In this document: positions 26,715 through 35,283 of the stretch, piece after piece
Position numbering within the stretch: the stretch's first letter is position 1
Layout of the letters: every line of letters starts with the position of its first letter
Assembly: GCA_947493995.1 (NCBI GenBank)
Contig: CANLTJ010000002.1
Location: 124,001 to 188,000, forward strand
Reading direction: 5' to 3'
From: an uncultured Arachnia sp.
Lineage (GTDB): Bacteria > Actinomycetota > Actinomycetes > Propionibacteriales > Propionibacteriaceae
Length of the DNA stretch: 64,000 bases
Notes under the pieces: generated by a model
The model's database searches: none
The model's input: the letters and a program-made list of their open reading frames with translations, nothing else
Told to the model about the DNA's origin: nothing
Made by a program: the position numbers and the translations under genes

Positions 26715-27698
26715 ATGCATGCTGTCATTGTTTCGTCCCCCGGAGACATCGATGCGTTGGAGCTGGGTGAGATTGCCACCCCCCAACCCGCGCCGGATGA
26801 GGTGCTGGTTCGCACCGTCGCCTCAGGTGTGAACCGCGCCGACATCCTGCAGCGCGAGGGACACTACCCCCCGCCTGCGGGGGTCACCGACGTCATTGGT
26901 CTGGAGGCCGCCGGCATCGTCGAGGCCGTCGGGGAGGATGTCACCCGATTCGCGCCGGGCGATGAGGTGGTGGCCCTGCTTGCAGGTGGCGGCTATGCCG
27001 AGTACTTCGTCGCCCCCGAGGGTCAACTCCTGCCTCCTCCCTCGGGGGTCGACCTCATGACCGCTGCGGGCGTGCTGGAGGTGGCGGCCACCGTGGTCTC
27101 CAACATGGACGCGGCCTCTCTGAAAGCCGGCGAGACGCTGCTGACGCACGGCGGCTCCGGCGGTATCGGTACATTCGCCATGCAGTACGCCAAGGCGCTG
27201 GGATGCACGGTCGCGACGACGGCAGGCACCGAGGTCAAGCTGCGGCACTGCCGGGAGCACGGCGCAGACATTGCGCTGGACTATCACGAGGACTGGGTGC
27301 AGGGGTTGAAGGACGCGACGGAGGGCAAGGGCGCCGACGTGATCCTGGACATCATGGGCGCCAAGTACCTGGAATCCAATGTCAAGGCTCTGGCTGACCG
27401 CGGCCGTCTGATCATCATCGGGATGCAGGGCGGCATCAAAGGCACGCTGAACATTGCTGCGCTGCTGCAGAAGATGGCCATGGTCACCGCCACTTCACTG
27501 CGCTTCCGTCCCACGGAGGAGAAGGCTGAGATCTGCGCTCGGGTGGAGGAGCTGGTGTGGCCCATGCTCGCCGACGGACGCATCAAGCCGGCCCCGGAGA
27601 CCCGCGTTTCCTTCAGGGATGTCCGCAAGGCACATGAGTTGCTGGAGAGCGGAAACAACGTCGGAAAGATTGTTCTGGTGCACGAGGAGAAGAAATGA
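26715..27698 (+). CDS. NAD(P)H:quinone oxidoreductase, zinc-independent MDR family
   Basis: Protein of 327 aa close to the PIG3/quinone oxidoreductase group: N-terminal GroES-like domain (ASGVNRADILQREGHYPPP) and a Rossmann domain with THGGSGGIGTFAMQYAKALG. No structural zinc cysteines. The start M-H-A-V-I-V at 26715 is where family members begin; the frame extends 26 codons further upstream without similarity. The stop overlaps the next gene (ATGA). Confidence 0.92.
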   Translation: MHAVIVSSPGDIDALELGEIATPQPAPDEVLVRTVASGVNRADILQREGHYPPPAGVTDVIGLEAAGIVEAVGEDVTRFAPGDEVVALLAGGGYAEYFVAPEGQLLPPPSGVDLMTAAGVLEVAATVVSNMDAASLKAGETLLTHGGSGGIGTFAMQYAKALGCTVATTAGTEVKLRHCREHGADIALDYHEDWVQGLKDATEGKGADVILDIMGAKYLESNVKALADRGRLIIIGMQGGIKGTLNIAALLQKMAMVTATSLRFRPTEEKAEICARVEELVWPMLADGRIKPAPETRVSFRDVRKAHELLESGNNVGKIVLVHEEKK

Positions 27699-29299
27699 AC
27701 AAGGGCGTGACCCTGCTGCTGGGGCTATTGCTGGCTCTGGGAGCACTTGTTTCGACACCGGCGTCGGCGGATGAACCGATCAGCACGAACGCAATCGCCA
27801 GCACAGAGTGGCGCGAGTACACCTCAAGTGGACGGCAGTGGCGCGAGAAGTGCAGTCCGTACTCCTCCACCGTCACCCGGTGCCGCATCGAAATCCGAGC
27901 AACCGTCGCCTCATGGAATGGCAGCCGCTTCATCACCTCCCAGGGATGGATGTTCAACAACCTCGTCTACCGGCCCAGCCCGCGCGAACACTGGGCGGGT
28001 AATCCGCTTGCCACACCTGGTGAGCACACGATCGACGGCCGTCGCTGGAGAACGGTCTGCGACACGGCCTGGACCGGGAGGGGCGCCTGCCGCTCCGAGA
28101 TTCTGGCCAGTATCGTCAGCCTTCAGGGAGGCCGCTACCGCCACGTCACGCAGTGGGTGTTCAACAACACCGTGGAGTTCTTGAACGGCGACGGCACTGT
28201 CCCCACGTTGCCACGCCCTGACACCGTCATCACTCAGACCACCGCAGCAGAGGTCAGCTCCACCTATCGGAAGGGGTGCCCCGTCGGCCCCGGTGGCCTG
28301 CGCACCATCCGCATCAATCAATTCGGCATGGACGGAACCATCCATCGAGGCGAGATCATCGTCCGTGCGGATCTCGCGACCCGGGTGGCCAACTCCTTCG
28401 AGCAGATGTTTGCCGCTCGATTTCCTGTGGCCCAGATGCGCAACCCCAATATCTGGAACGCCTCCGATGTGAACATGATGCGCGCCAACAACACTTCGGC
28501 CTTCAACTGTCGGCGCGTGGTGGGCAATCCCGCACGCCTGTCGCCGCATTCCTACGGCACGGCCGTCGACATCAACCCGGTCCAGAATCCCTACAGGGAC
28601 CCGACCGGTAGGTGGTGGCCATCCACGCAGTACTCGACGAACCGACCAGCAAGCGTCCCTGGCCTTCACACCCCGACGTCCGCCTCCGTCGTGGCTTTCA
28701 CCGGCAATGGTTTCCGCTGGTTCAGCGGCTGGGACTGGCACCATTTCGAGTACCCGCGGACCTCTCGTGCCGCCCTGACGCTCAATCCGGCGTCCCCCGC
28801 CGCCACAACGGCCGGAGAGTTGGACCGCACTTCGCTCCCCCAGCCCGATGGCTGGGATCGTGTTGCGCTGGATGGTTCTCCGGACGAAGGCTTCACCGGC
28901 AATGGCACGTGGCTGCACGCCGTCGACCCGGCTCGGAAGGGCTCCGACGTCCTTGCCATCGGCTGCGCAGCCACCACCACGGACGCCCCGGCGCCCATCG
29001 CGGCACTCGAAGGAAACCTCTCCTCGGAGGGCCGCCCCGGGGTCAGTATCGCGATGCAGTTCGCCTCCGACGGAGCAGCGCAGGAGTATTTCGCGGTCTG
29101 GCAATCCCAGATGCGGGCGTGCATTGGCACCTCGGTCACCGAACTCGAGACTTCTGACGACACATGGTGGGGACACTGGGACGTCGACGGCTCGCTGTGG
29201 TCCGAGGCCGCTGGTCAGCGGGGCGACACAGTGAAGCTCACGCTGCTGGAGGCTGAACTCGACGCCGAAGAACTCGAGATGGTCGCGGAAGACTTCTGA
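27695..29299 (+). CDS. Secreted M15 peptidase with N-terminal double repeat module
   Basis: Exported protein of 534 aa, signal peptide residues 1-25 (ends ASA). Residues about 46-162 form two related halves, each with a GRxWRxxC start, a second Cys (CR) and a W.FNN end. The same module begins the L,D-transpeptidase at 44395. Residues about 190-360 are an M15-type metallopeptidase: SPHSYGTAVDINPVQNPY gives His285 and Asp292, and WDWHHFEYP the distal His, consistent with an L-Ala-D-Glu or D-Ala-D-Ala peptidase cutting peptidoglycan. The C-terminal 170 residues are an unrecognised domain with two Cys. Start overlaps the preceding stop, unusual for a secreted hydrolase after a quinone reductase. 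Confidence 0.9.
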   Translation: MNKGVTLLLGLLLALGALVSTPASADEPISTNAIASTEWREYTSSGRQWREKCSPYSSTVTRCRIEIRATVASWNGSRFITSQGWMFNNLVYRPSPREHWAGNPLATPGEHTIDGRRWRTVCDTAWTGRGACRSEILASIVSLQGGRYRHVTQWVFNNTVEFLNGDGTVPTLPRPDTVITQTTAAEVSSTYRKGCPVGPGGLRTIRINQFGMDGTIHRGEIIVRADLATRVANSFEQMFAARFPVAQMRNPNIWNASDVNMMRANNTSAFNCRRVVGNPARLSPHSYGTAVDINPVQNPYRDPTGRWWPSTQYSTNRPASVPGLHTPTSASVVAFTGNGFRWFSGWDWHHFEYPRTSRAALTLNPASPAATTAGELDRTSLPQPDGWDRVALDGSPDEGFTGNGTWLHAVDPARKGSDVLAIGCAATTTDAPAPIAALEGNLSSEGRPGVSIAMQFASDGAAQEYFAVWQSQMRACIGTSVTELETSDDTWWGHWDVDGSLWSEAAGQRGDTVKLTLLEAELDAEELEMVAEDF

Positions 29300-29342
29300 G
29301 TGCACTTTCCTCCGGGCTGGCTGCACACGTCAGCCGTCGACG

Positions 29343-29579
29343 TCATCGCCCGCGATTCCGCGGATGATCCTTGGCCGTTCGCTCGTTGCCACGCGGGTAT
29401 TGGCCGGTGACCCGCGCCATGGGGAGCTGCGCCATGGGGAGCTGCGCGTCATCGCGTTCCACATCCTCCAGGAACCGGGCAGCTGCAGCTCCGCGCAGAA
29501 TTGTGGCACGCCGACCGTGATGAGTGATGACCACATCGCCACCCCGCGACGAGAAGGCGAATCCGCTTGGCCGAGACAT
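29343..29579 (-). CDS. Small conserved actinobacterial protein (GNERTAKDHPRN tail)
   Basis: Protein of 78 aa: MSRPSGFAFSSRGGDVVITH, then HGRRATILRGAAAARFLEDV, ending ARVTGQYPRGNERTAKDHPR. I recall similar short proteins with a W/IxHxGRRATxLRG motif and RGNERxAxxHPRN tail in many Actinobacteria; their function is unknown. Residues AQLPMAQLPMA come from a perfect 15-bp tandem duplication (29416-29445). It is located downstream of the DUF222 gene on the same strand. Start ATG 29579 is the first Met before the conserved part. Confidence 0.7.
   Translation of the reverse strand: MSRPSGFAFSSRGGDVVITHHGRRATILRGAAAARFLEDVERDDAQLPMAQLPMARVTGQYPRGNERTAKDHPRNRGR
29416..29445. repeat. 15-bp perfect tandem duplication inside small gene
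   Basis: GCCATGGGGAGCTGC occurs twice in a row (29416-29430 and 29431-29445). It adds five residues in frame to the small protein, so it looks like a recent slippage event. Confidence 0.9.
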
Positions 29580-29695
29580 GGCGCCAGTCTCACATCGAAG
29601 GCCTCCGAAGCGGCACCTACGATCAACGATCACGAGTACGTCGGCTGCCTCAGACGTCGCTGGTGGCTGTTGCCCAACGTCCTGCAATGTCGTCG

Positions 29696-31024
29696 TCAGG
29701 CAGCACCCGTGCTGGGTGGAGCCTTGGATCGATCGCCGCGAATAACTTCTGGAGGCGCTCCCGGCCATGGTCGGGGGCGCGGTGGGGGTGCTGGCTTCAC
29801 GTTGGGTGGAATCTGCAGCCATTGGGTGTCGCACCAGTCGCCGCGGGAGAATGTGGTGTTGGGTGGGGTCGGCTCTGGCGGCGGGGGTGGCGGTGAGGGT
29901 TTGATTGCTGCGATCAGGTAGCCGTGGACGCTGGTGAACACCAACCCGTCCGGTGTGACGGGTGTGCCGGTGATTGCGAAGGCACCCTTGTGGTGCTCGC
30001 CGTGGTGGAACGGGCACAGCGATAGCAGGTTGTCGGGGTTGGTGGGGCCTCCGTCGGCCCAGTGCACCAAGTGATGGTTCTCAAGGAATGCGGTCACGGT
30101 GCAGCCGGGGTATCGGCAGCCGCGGTCCCGGTCTTCCACCAGTCGTCGGGTGCGGTCGGGAACGATGCGCTGGCTGCGACCGACCGCGACTGGGGAGGAG
30201 TTCTTCTCCCACACCGGCACCACGCGCCCATCACACGTGAGCCGGGTCAACAATGTCTCTGGTAGGGCGCCCTTCTTGCCGAGCCAGCCCTTACCGTCCA
30301 CGTCGAGGTGGATCATGATTTTGTAGTGTTCACGCCTGGCCGGGGTGGCGGCGGCTTCGAGGGAGCGGGCCGCCATCGCCATGAACCCGTCAGCCAGCGT
30401 GGCCTGGGTATTGCCGGCAGCGAACAGGGCGTCCTTGGCTTCGCGGATGGCTTGCTCGACCAGGGCACCGTCGTCGGGGGAGGCCTCGAAGTGCAGCCGG
30501 AATCGCCGGCCCTGGGAGTGCATCGTCAACTCGGGTCCGGCGTCCTGTGCTGGGGGCGGGTCGGGCTCGGGTGGTGTCTCCGCGCCGTCATGGAAGCAGT
30601 ACCGGGACAGGGTGCGGCGTAGTTGGGGCACGGTCATCATCTCCGCCAGTTCGGCGGCACCGGCGGAGAACTCTTTCGGGACGTGCTGGGCCACCACTGC
30701 TGCCTGGTCCAGCGACAGCCGGCCCTGTTCCATCAACTCGATCGTTTCCGGCAGCTCTGCTCGGCGGCGGGCGACAGCCACGAGTTGGTTCGCGTGCGCT
30801 GGGGAGAGCCAGCCGTAGACCTGCACGAAATGCTGTACCGATCGGATGCCCCCAAGACCCGCCCACGCGTCATCGACCAGCAACGCTTCGGTTTCCTCCA
30901 CCATGGCGGCATGGATCTGCGCGAGTTGGGAAGAGAGTTCACCCAGCCTGGTCATGCCCCGCTCGAAGGCAGCCTCCCGGAGTGTGCCGCGTCGTGGCGG
31001 CTCGCCCGTCTGTTCCTGATCCAT
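29696..31024 (-). CDS. DUF222 / HNH endonuclease domain protein
   Basis: Protein of 442 aa of the family abundant in Actinobacteria. The N-terminal DUF222 helical domain (about residues 15-230) includes VQHFVQVYGWLSPAHANQLV. The HNH nuclease core reads RDRGCRYPGC, ENHHLVHWADGGPTNPDNLL and SLCPFHHGEHH, with the metal/zinc Cys and His residues present. The tail (about 375-442) is proline-rich (PSPPPPPPEPTPP). Family members often occur in many copies per genome and some are linked to mobile repeats; no terminal repeats are seen here. A leaderless promoter is likely. Confidence 0.93.
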   Translation of the reverse strand: MDQEQTGEPPRRGTLREAAFERGMTRLGELSSQLAQIHAAMVEETEALLVDDAWAGLGGIRSVQHFVQVYGWLSPAHANQLVAVARRRAELPETIELMEQGRLSLDQAAVVAQHVPKEFSAGAAELAEMMTVPQLRRTLSRYCFHDGAETPPEPDPPPAQDAGPELTMHSQGRRFRLHFEASPDDGALVEQAIREAKDALFAAGNTQATLADGFMAMAARSLEAAATPARREHYKIMIHLDVDGKGWLGKKGALPETLLTRLTCDGRVVPVWEKNSSPVAVGRSQRIVPDRTRRLVEDRDRGCRYPGCTVTAFLENHHLVHWADGGPTNPDNLLSLCPFHHGEHHKGAFAITGTPVTPDGLVFTSVHGYLIAAIKPSPPPPPPEPTPPNTTFSRGDWCDTQWLQIPPNVKPAPPPRPRPWPGAPPEVIRGDRSKAPPSTGAA

Positions 31025-31027
31025 GTA

Positions 31028-31040
31028 CGAATACTATTCG
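31028..31040 (-). promoter_or_regulatory. Palindrome overlapping -10 box of DUF222 gene
   Basis: CGAAT-ACT-ATTCG is a perfect inverted repeat 3 bases before the DUF222 ATG. On the minus strand it contains TAGTAT, 6 bases from the ATG, suitable as the -10 box of a leaderless message. A bound regulator would block transcription. It does not match the mycobacterial SOS box. Confidence 0.45.
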
Positions 31041-31168
31041 AACACTCCGACAGAACCGAGACGCCGCTCCCACCGGACAACACCCGCGCCCGCCCGGACA
31101 ACACTCGCCGTGCGCCAATCGTCGGAGTCACCGTAGCTGCCCCTTCGATATGCGGCAGGTTCGTTTCC

Positions 31169-31792
31169 TCAGGCAACCATCTCGATGGGCGGGAACTCCA
31201 GCCACTTCCAGTAGAGGCGAATCAGATCCACCGCTGGCCCCATCAACAGGAAAATCAACACCGTGCCGGGGCCGATGGCCGCCCCCATGAGCCAGCCCAG
31301 CACGGCGCTGGTGAGTTGGAGGATGCTGTAGCTCCAGCGGAACGGCAGGGGCGGATCGAAGGACAGCGCCATCGCTTCGGCTGGCCCCGCCCCCGTGTTG
31401 CTGGCTAGGTACGCGGCCACTCCGAAGGCAATGAGTACCAGCCCCCCGGCAAGTACCGAACTTCGGCCCACCACTGACTCAACTTCCGGAATCAGCTCCA
31501 GCATGATGGAGATCACGATGCCCACGTGGAACCACTGGACGAGCGTTCCCGGACCCGGCTTCCTGCCGCGCAGCCAGGCGACACCGACAAAGACGGCTCC
31601 TACCACAGCATTCAGGAGCCAGAAGGGCAGCCCACTCCAGATGGTGAACCCGCTCACCAGCGTGGAATAGCCGTCGGAACCCAGTTCGGCCGTCAGCACC
31701 AGCGCGACGCCGGCTCCAAGGACCGTGCACCCCAGAACCAGCTGCACGTAGCGCGCCACCACTGACCTCGAGGTCACCTGGGCTTGCGTCAC
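31169..31792 (-). CDS. YczE/YitT-like integral membrane protein
   Basis: Protein of 207 aa with five or six hydrophobic helices (for example LVLGCTVLGAGVALVLTAEL and VLAGGLVLIAFGVAAYLASN). The G-x-D-G-Y-S-T and G-A-G-P-A-E-A-M segments are typical of this membrane family of unknown function. GTG start. A paralogue lies at 33311-33925, with an MFS pump between them, all on the minus strand. Confidence 0.82.
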   Translation of the reverse strand: MTQAQVTSRSVVARYVQLVLGCTVLGAGVALVLTAELGSDGYSTLVSGFTIWSGLPFWLLNAVVGAVFVGVAWLRGRKPGPGTLVQWFHVGIVISIMLELIPEVESVVGRSSVLAGGLVLIAFGVAAYLASNTGAGPAEAMALSFDPPLPFRWSYSILQLTSAVLGWLMGAAIGPGTVLIFLLMGPAVDLIRLYWKWLEFPPIEMVA

Positions 31793-31990
31793 CCCGCCAA
31801 CGTATCCGACGCCCTCGATCCGAGCGACACCCCACTACTCCGACGGGCCGCGAGAGCGCGACGACTCCAGTCCACACGCCTGAGAATGTCGCGAAATGCT
31901 TGACGCCCGTCGCTCTGCGTTCGAAGCTATGGGAGACGCAAGGAGTCACCGTGGGCAGTTTCGACATCAGGGAGCACCGCGCGGTGGCCG

Positions 31991-33208
31991 CTATCCCGCA
32001 CGCCGATCGGCGTGCACGGGCGTATCGCGACGGCGCGCCGCAGGCGACGCCAACCCTGCGATGGCAATGAACACCAGCACCACCAGCAACGCCCTGAGCA
32101 ACCCCACCTGCTCCCCCAGGAACCCGATGAGCGGCGGCCCACCCAGGAACGCGATATAGCCGATGGTGGCGACGGCGCTCACGCGGGCGGCGGCATGCCT
32201 GAGGTCGTCGGCAGCGGCAGACATGCCCACCGGGAAACCCAACGCTGAGCCAAGGCCCCACGCCACGATCCCCACGGTCACGAACACCGGATGCGTAAGG
32301 AAGATCACCATCGCCAGACCCACGGCGGCCAGCACTGCGCTGGCCTGCAGGACCGGAACTCGTCCGAAACGGTCCAAGAATCTGGTCCCCAGCACCCTCC
32401 CTACGGTCATGGCAGTGAGGAAGATTCCCAAAGAGATGGCTCCTTGAGCGTTGGTCTGGCCGTGCCCGTCAACCATGGCGAGCGCCAGCCAATCGTTGGC
32501 GCTCCCCTCGGCCAGGGCCATTCCCAAAATGATGAGCCCGATGAACCACGTCACTGGTTGTTTCCAGACCACCAGACGGCTGATGCTGGAGTTGTCTTCG
32601 GCTCCACTTCTCGCCGGCTCCAGTTCGGTTTGCACGAACTTGTTGGTCAGCAACACGCCCACGAGGCACGCGACGGTCAGGGTTCCGACGTGCAGGAGCA
32701 CGGGCACGTCGAGCAGTTCGGCGAGCGCACCCAGCCCCGCTCCCGCCATGGCGCCCACGCTGAACAGAGCATGGAACAGAGGCATGATGTTGCGGTGCAG
32801 TCGCTGCTCGTTCGCAGCCGCTGAGACGTTCATCGCGACGTCGGTGAGTCCCATCCCGATGCCGAAAACCGTAAGTCCTGCGAACAACACGAGATACGAA
32901 GCAAATGTGGCACCGACACCGGCAACGAGGACGCCGGCGGTCAGCGTCGTGACGGACCAGCGCAGGGTCGGCTTGGAGCCGAGTTTGCTCATGACGTTGC
33001 CGGAGCCCAACATGCCGCCGATGGAGCCCACCGCCATGGCAGCGGCCAGAATGCCCATCTGGGCGGTGCTCGCTCCGAGCACGTCGCGGATGTGTGGGAC
33101 ACGCGACATGTAGGAGGCGAGCGCCAGGCCGCAGGAGAAGAACACGAGGAACACAGCGTTCCGCCAAGCGAGCAGCTGGCTGGTCTGGAGGTTCGTCGCT
33201 GTGGTCAC
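31991..33208 (-). CDS. MFS transporter
   Basis: Protein of 405 aa with about 12 membrane helices in two halves; N-terminal segment VFFSCGLALASYMSRVPHIR and the loop after helix 2 (GSGNVMSKLGSK). It resembles the YbjJ-type subgroup of drug/proton exporters. GTG start at 33208. Substrate unknown. The 198-bp stretch between it and the next gene (31793-31990) holds nothing assignable. Confidence 0.9.
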   Translation of the reverse strand: MTTATNLQTSQLLAWRNAVFLVFFSCGLALASYMSRVPHIRDVLGASTAQMGILAAAMAVGSIGGMLGSGNVMSKLGSKPTLRWSVTTLTAGVLVAGVGATFASYLVLFAGLTVFGIGMGLTDVAMNVSAAANEQRLHRNIMPLFHALFSVGAMAGAGLGALAELLDVPVLLHVGTLTVACLVGVLLTNKFVQTELEPARSGAEDNSSISRLVVWKQPVTWFIGLIILGMALAEGSANDWLALAMVDGHGQTNAQGAISLGIFLTAMTVGRVLGTRFLDRFGRVPVLQASAVLAAVGLAMVIFLTHPVFVTVGIVAWGLGSALGFPVGMSAAADDLRHAAARVSAVATIGYIAFLGGPPLIGFLGEQVGLLRALLVVLVFIAIAGLASPAARRRDTPVHADRRAG

Positions 33209-33310
33209 ACCAGCGATCCTAGGAGCGCTACCTCACTTCCGACGAAAGGCCGATCCCCACTGGCCCGAATCAATTCCCTCAGCGACTGCGACCCGATCGC
33301 ACGTCTCTTA

Positions 33311-33925
33311 TCAGCCTGTTCCGAACCGCAGTTCCAGCAGCGGCACGAACAGGTGCATGAGCGGCCCAATCGCCAGGGCGAACACGATTGTTCCCACCCC
33401 CAACTGACCGCCCAGCAGAACTCCCAGGGCGACGACGCTTACCTCCACCATCGTTCGGATCAGCCTCAACGATCGGCCAGTGCGGGCAGCGATGGCCGTG
33501 GTCAGGCCGTCGCGGGGGCCCGGACCGAGACCCGCACCGATGTAGGCACCCGTGGCCACGCCGTTGAGCAGAATGCCCAGGATGAGCACCGCAATCCGCA
33601 GCGACAAACTCTCCAGCGCTGGCATCACCGCCAGCGTCGCGTCAATGACCACACCCACGAGAACGACGTTCAACAGGGTGCCGATACCCGGTCGCTGCCC
33701 CAAGAAGCGCGAGGCAGCCAACAGCAAGATCCCGATGACGATGGACCAGACACCGATGCTCAACCCGACGGTGCGCTTCAGGCCCTGTTCCAGCACCGTC
33801 CACGGCATCACGCCCAGTTCCGCGCGCACGATCAGCGCGATGCTGACACCGAAGATCACCAGACCACCGATGAGCTGGGCCAAGCGCGTCGGTAGGCGAC
33901 CGCTCGGGATGGGCCGGAGCAACAT
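33311..33925 (-). CDS. YczE/YitT-like integral membrane protein (paralogue)
   Basis: Protein of 204 aa with the same layout as the 31169-31792 gene: LIGGLVIFGVSIALIVRAEL, a G-V-M-P-W-T-V loop, and GAYIGAGLGPGPRDGLTTAI where the paralogue has the GAGPAEAM segment. Function unknown. It is about 100 bp upstream of the MFS gene, same direction. Confidence 0.82.
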   Translation of the reverse strand: MLLRPIPSGRLPTRLAQLIGGLVIFGVSIALIVRAELGVMPWTVLEQGLKRTVGLSIGVWSIVIGILLLAASRFLGQRPGIGTLLNVVLVGVVIDATLAVMPALESLSLRIAVLILGILLNGVATGAYIGAGLGPGPRDGLTTAIAARTGRSLRLIRTMVEVSVVALGVLLGGQLGVGTIVFALAIGPLMHLFVPLLELRFGTG

Positions 33926-33972
33926 GGTTGGAGGCTACAGCCTCGCAACCGGCGCCGTTCTGGGCGGCTCCG

Positions 33973-34473
33973 TCAGCGAACCGAACGGCTTTCCGGCCGG
34001 TACTCCGCGGGCAACCGATGCTGGCGGAGTCGGAACTGTATGAAGCTGTAGATGATCAGTCCCAACGCGAAAGCCCCTGATCCCATGATGGTGATGCCGG
34101 TGGCCCAGCCACCGAAGAGCCACCAGCCATCGTCGAGGGGCCACCAACCCGGCGCTTGAAAATCCAGACCCCACAAAACCCCGACGGTCACGATCAGGAG
34201 GCTGCCCATGACGCTCATGACGATGCGCGGCCACGTGTCCACGCTGCGAAAGGCGAGCTGGAAGGCTTTCGCTTTGATGGGATGCATGAGCCGGTCAGCC
34301 CAGTCGAAACTCGTCGAGAGAAGTGCCAGGCCAGCGAACGTCGTCAATAATCCAGGCCCCGGAAGGAACAGTGCCAGCACGCCAAGGACCAGAAGTATTG
34401 ACCCGAGGATCTCGGCCGCCCGCCGCTTCCACCATGCGGCAGAGAAGGGGCGATTCCGGGGGCCTTTCCCCAT
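33973..34473 (-). CDS. PGPGW-type small membrane protein (TIGR02611-like)
   Basis: Protein of 166 aa. It contains VLALFLPGPGLLTTFAGLAL, the hallmark of the PGPGW membrane family, two helices near residues 22-60 and two more near residues 85-145. ATG 34473 is chosen because GAGGAGG lies 6 bases upstream. Function unknown. The 222-bp gap to the next gene (34474-34695) shows no gene. Confidence 0.82.
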   Translation of the reverse strand: MGKGPRNRPFSAAWWKRRAAEILGSILLVLGVLALFLPGPGLLTTFAGLALLSTSFDWADRLMHPIKAKAFQLAFRSVDTWPRIVMSVMGSLLIVTVGVLWGLDFQAPGWWPLDDGWWLFGGWATGITIMGSGAFALGLIIYSFIQFRLRQHRLPAEYRPESRSVR

Positions 34474-34695
34474 GCGCAACCTCCTCGTCGTGCCGTCATC
34501 GCCGGACGCAAGCGTGACACTTCCTTCAATCCTGCCACGATCGGGCAACACGTCCACTCACGCACGGCGATGGCAACTGACTACGGAACGAAGCGTGACG
34601 ATGGCTGCACGTTCGTGCTTCGTCGTGGATACGAGGAATCATTTAGATCACACCGCGTGCAGCTGGTGAGAGACAATCGCTTGGAGTTGCATGCT

Positions 34696-35283
34696 TCATG
34701 GTGCTGCTGCTTCCTCCGCGCGAGCTGACCGTCGATTGCGTCTCGCATCGATGATCCCTGACGTCAACATGTAGGCGGTGTAGCCCAGCAGCAGAACTCC
34801 GAAGGCGGGGACGAGCCATGGTCTGTCGTCGCCATGAATGTAGGTGCTCACCCACCCGATGAAGGGAACGCTGTACCACACCACTCCGCGTAATTGTTCC
34901 GGGACCATCTCGGCGTCCGGACGGGCATTGTTGTCGCCCTGCGTGACGAAGGTTCGTCCACCCGCGCTGCTGTCCGTGATCTCGATGACTCGATGCGACA
35001 CGACGGCGGGATCTCCGGAGCGGAACTGGTGGGTAACGACGTCCCCTACATGAACGTCTTCAGCTGGCGTCGGTTTCACGACAATGAGCGTGCCGGGTGG
35101 AAGGCTCGGTTCCATGGAGGAAGTGAGGATGGCAAGTGGGGTGGAGCCAGTCAGCTTGGGGATCACCACCGTGGCGAGTGCGAGTAGCATCACCAGTCCC
35201 AGCAGCCCTGCGCTGAGCCCCAGGCCGACGTAGTGGAACACGCCTCGCGCATCGGCGTTCTCGGTGCGGGTGCGCGACTTCAT
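34696..35283 (-). CDS. sipW: Signal peptidase I, SipW/archaeal-ER type
   Basis: Membrane protease of 195 aa that removes signal peptides outside the membrane. Helix 1 at about residues 20-42, catalytic Ser in LTSSMEPSLPPGT, and SHRVIEI where the SipW/ER type has His in place of the bacterial Lys. GDNN follows, and a second helix near residue 150-172. In Bacillus SipW processes the biofilm fibre protein TasA. Here the gene is last in an operon with two proteins that carry alternate-type signals, the likely substrates. Start overlaps the upstream stop (ATGA). Confidence 0.92.
   Translation of the reverse strand: MKSRTRTENADARGVFHYVGLGLSAGLLGLVMLLALATVVIPKLTGSTPLAILTSSMEPSLPPGTLIVVKPTPAEDVHVGDVVTHQFRSGDPAVVSHRVIEITDSSAGGRTFVTQGDNNARPDAEMVPEQLRGVVWYSVPFIGWVSTYIHGDDRPWLVPAFGVLLLGYTAYMLTSGIIDARRNRRSARAEEAAAP

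Noticed and set aside
27695..29299. VanY-type vancomycin resistance
   Set aside because: The M15 core is shared with many wall peptidases; no vanR/S/H/A-like genes are nearby.
31028..31050. LexA/SOS box before the DUF222 gene
   Set aside because: Only half of a TCGAAC-N4-GTTCGA site is present; the real symmetry is CGAAT-ACT-ATTCG.
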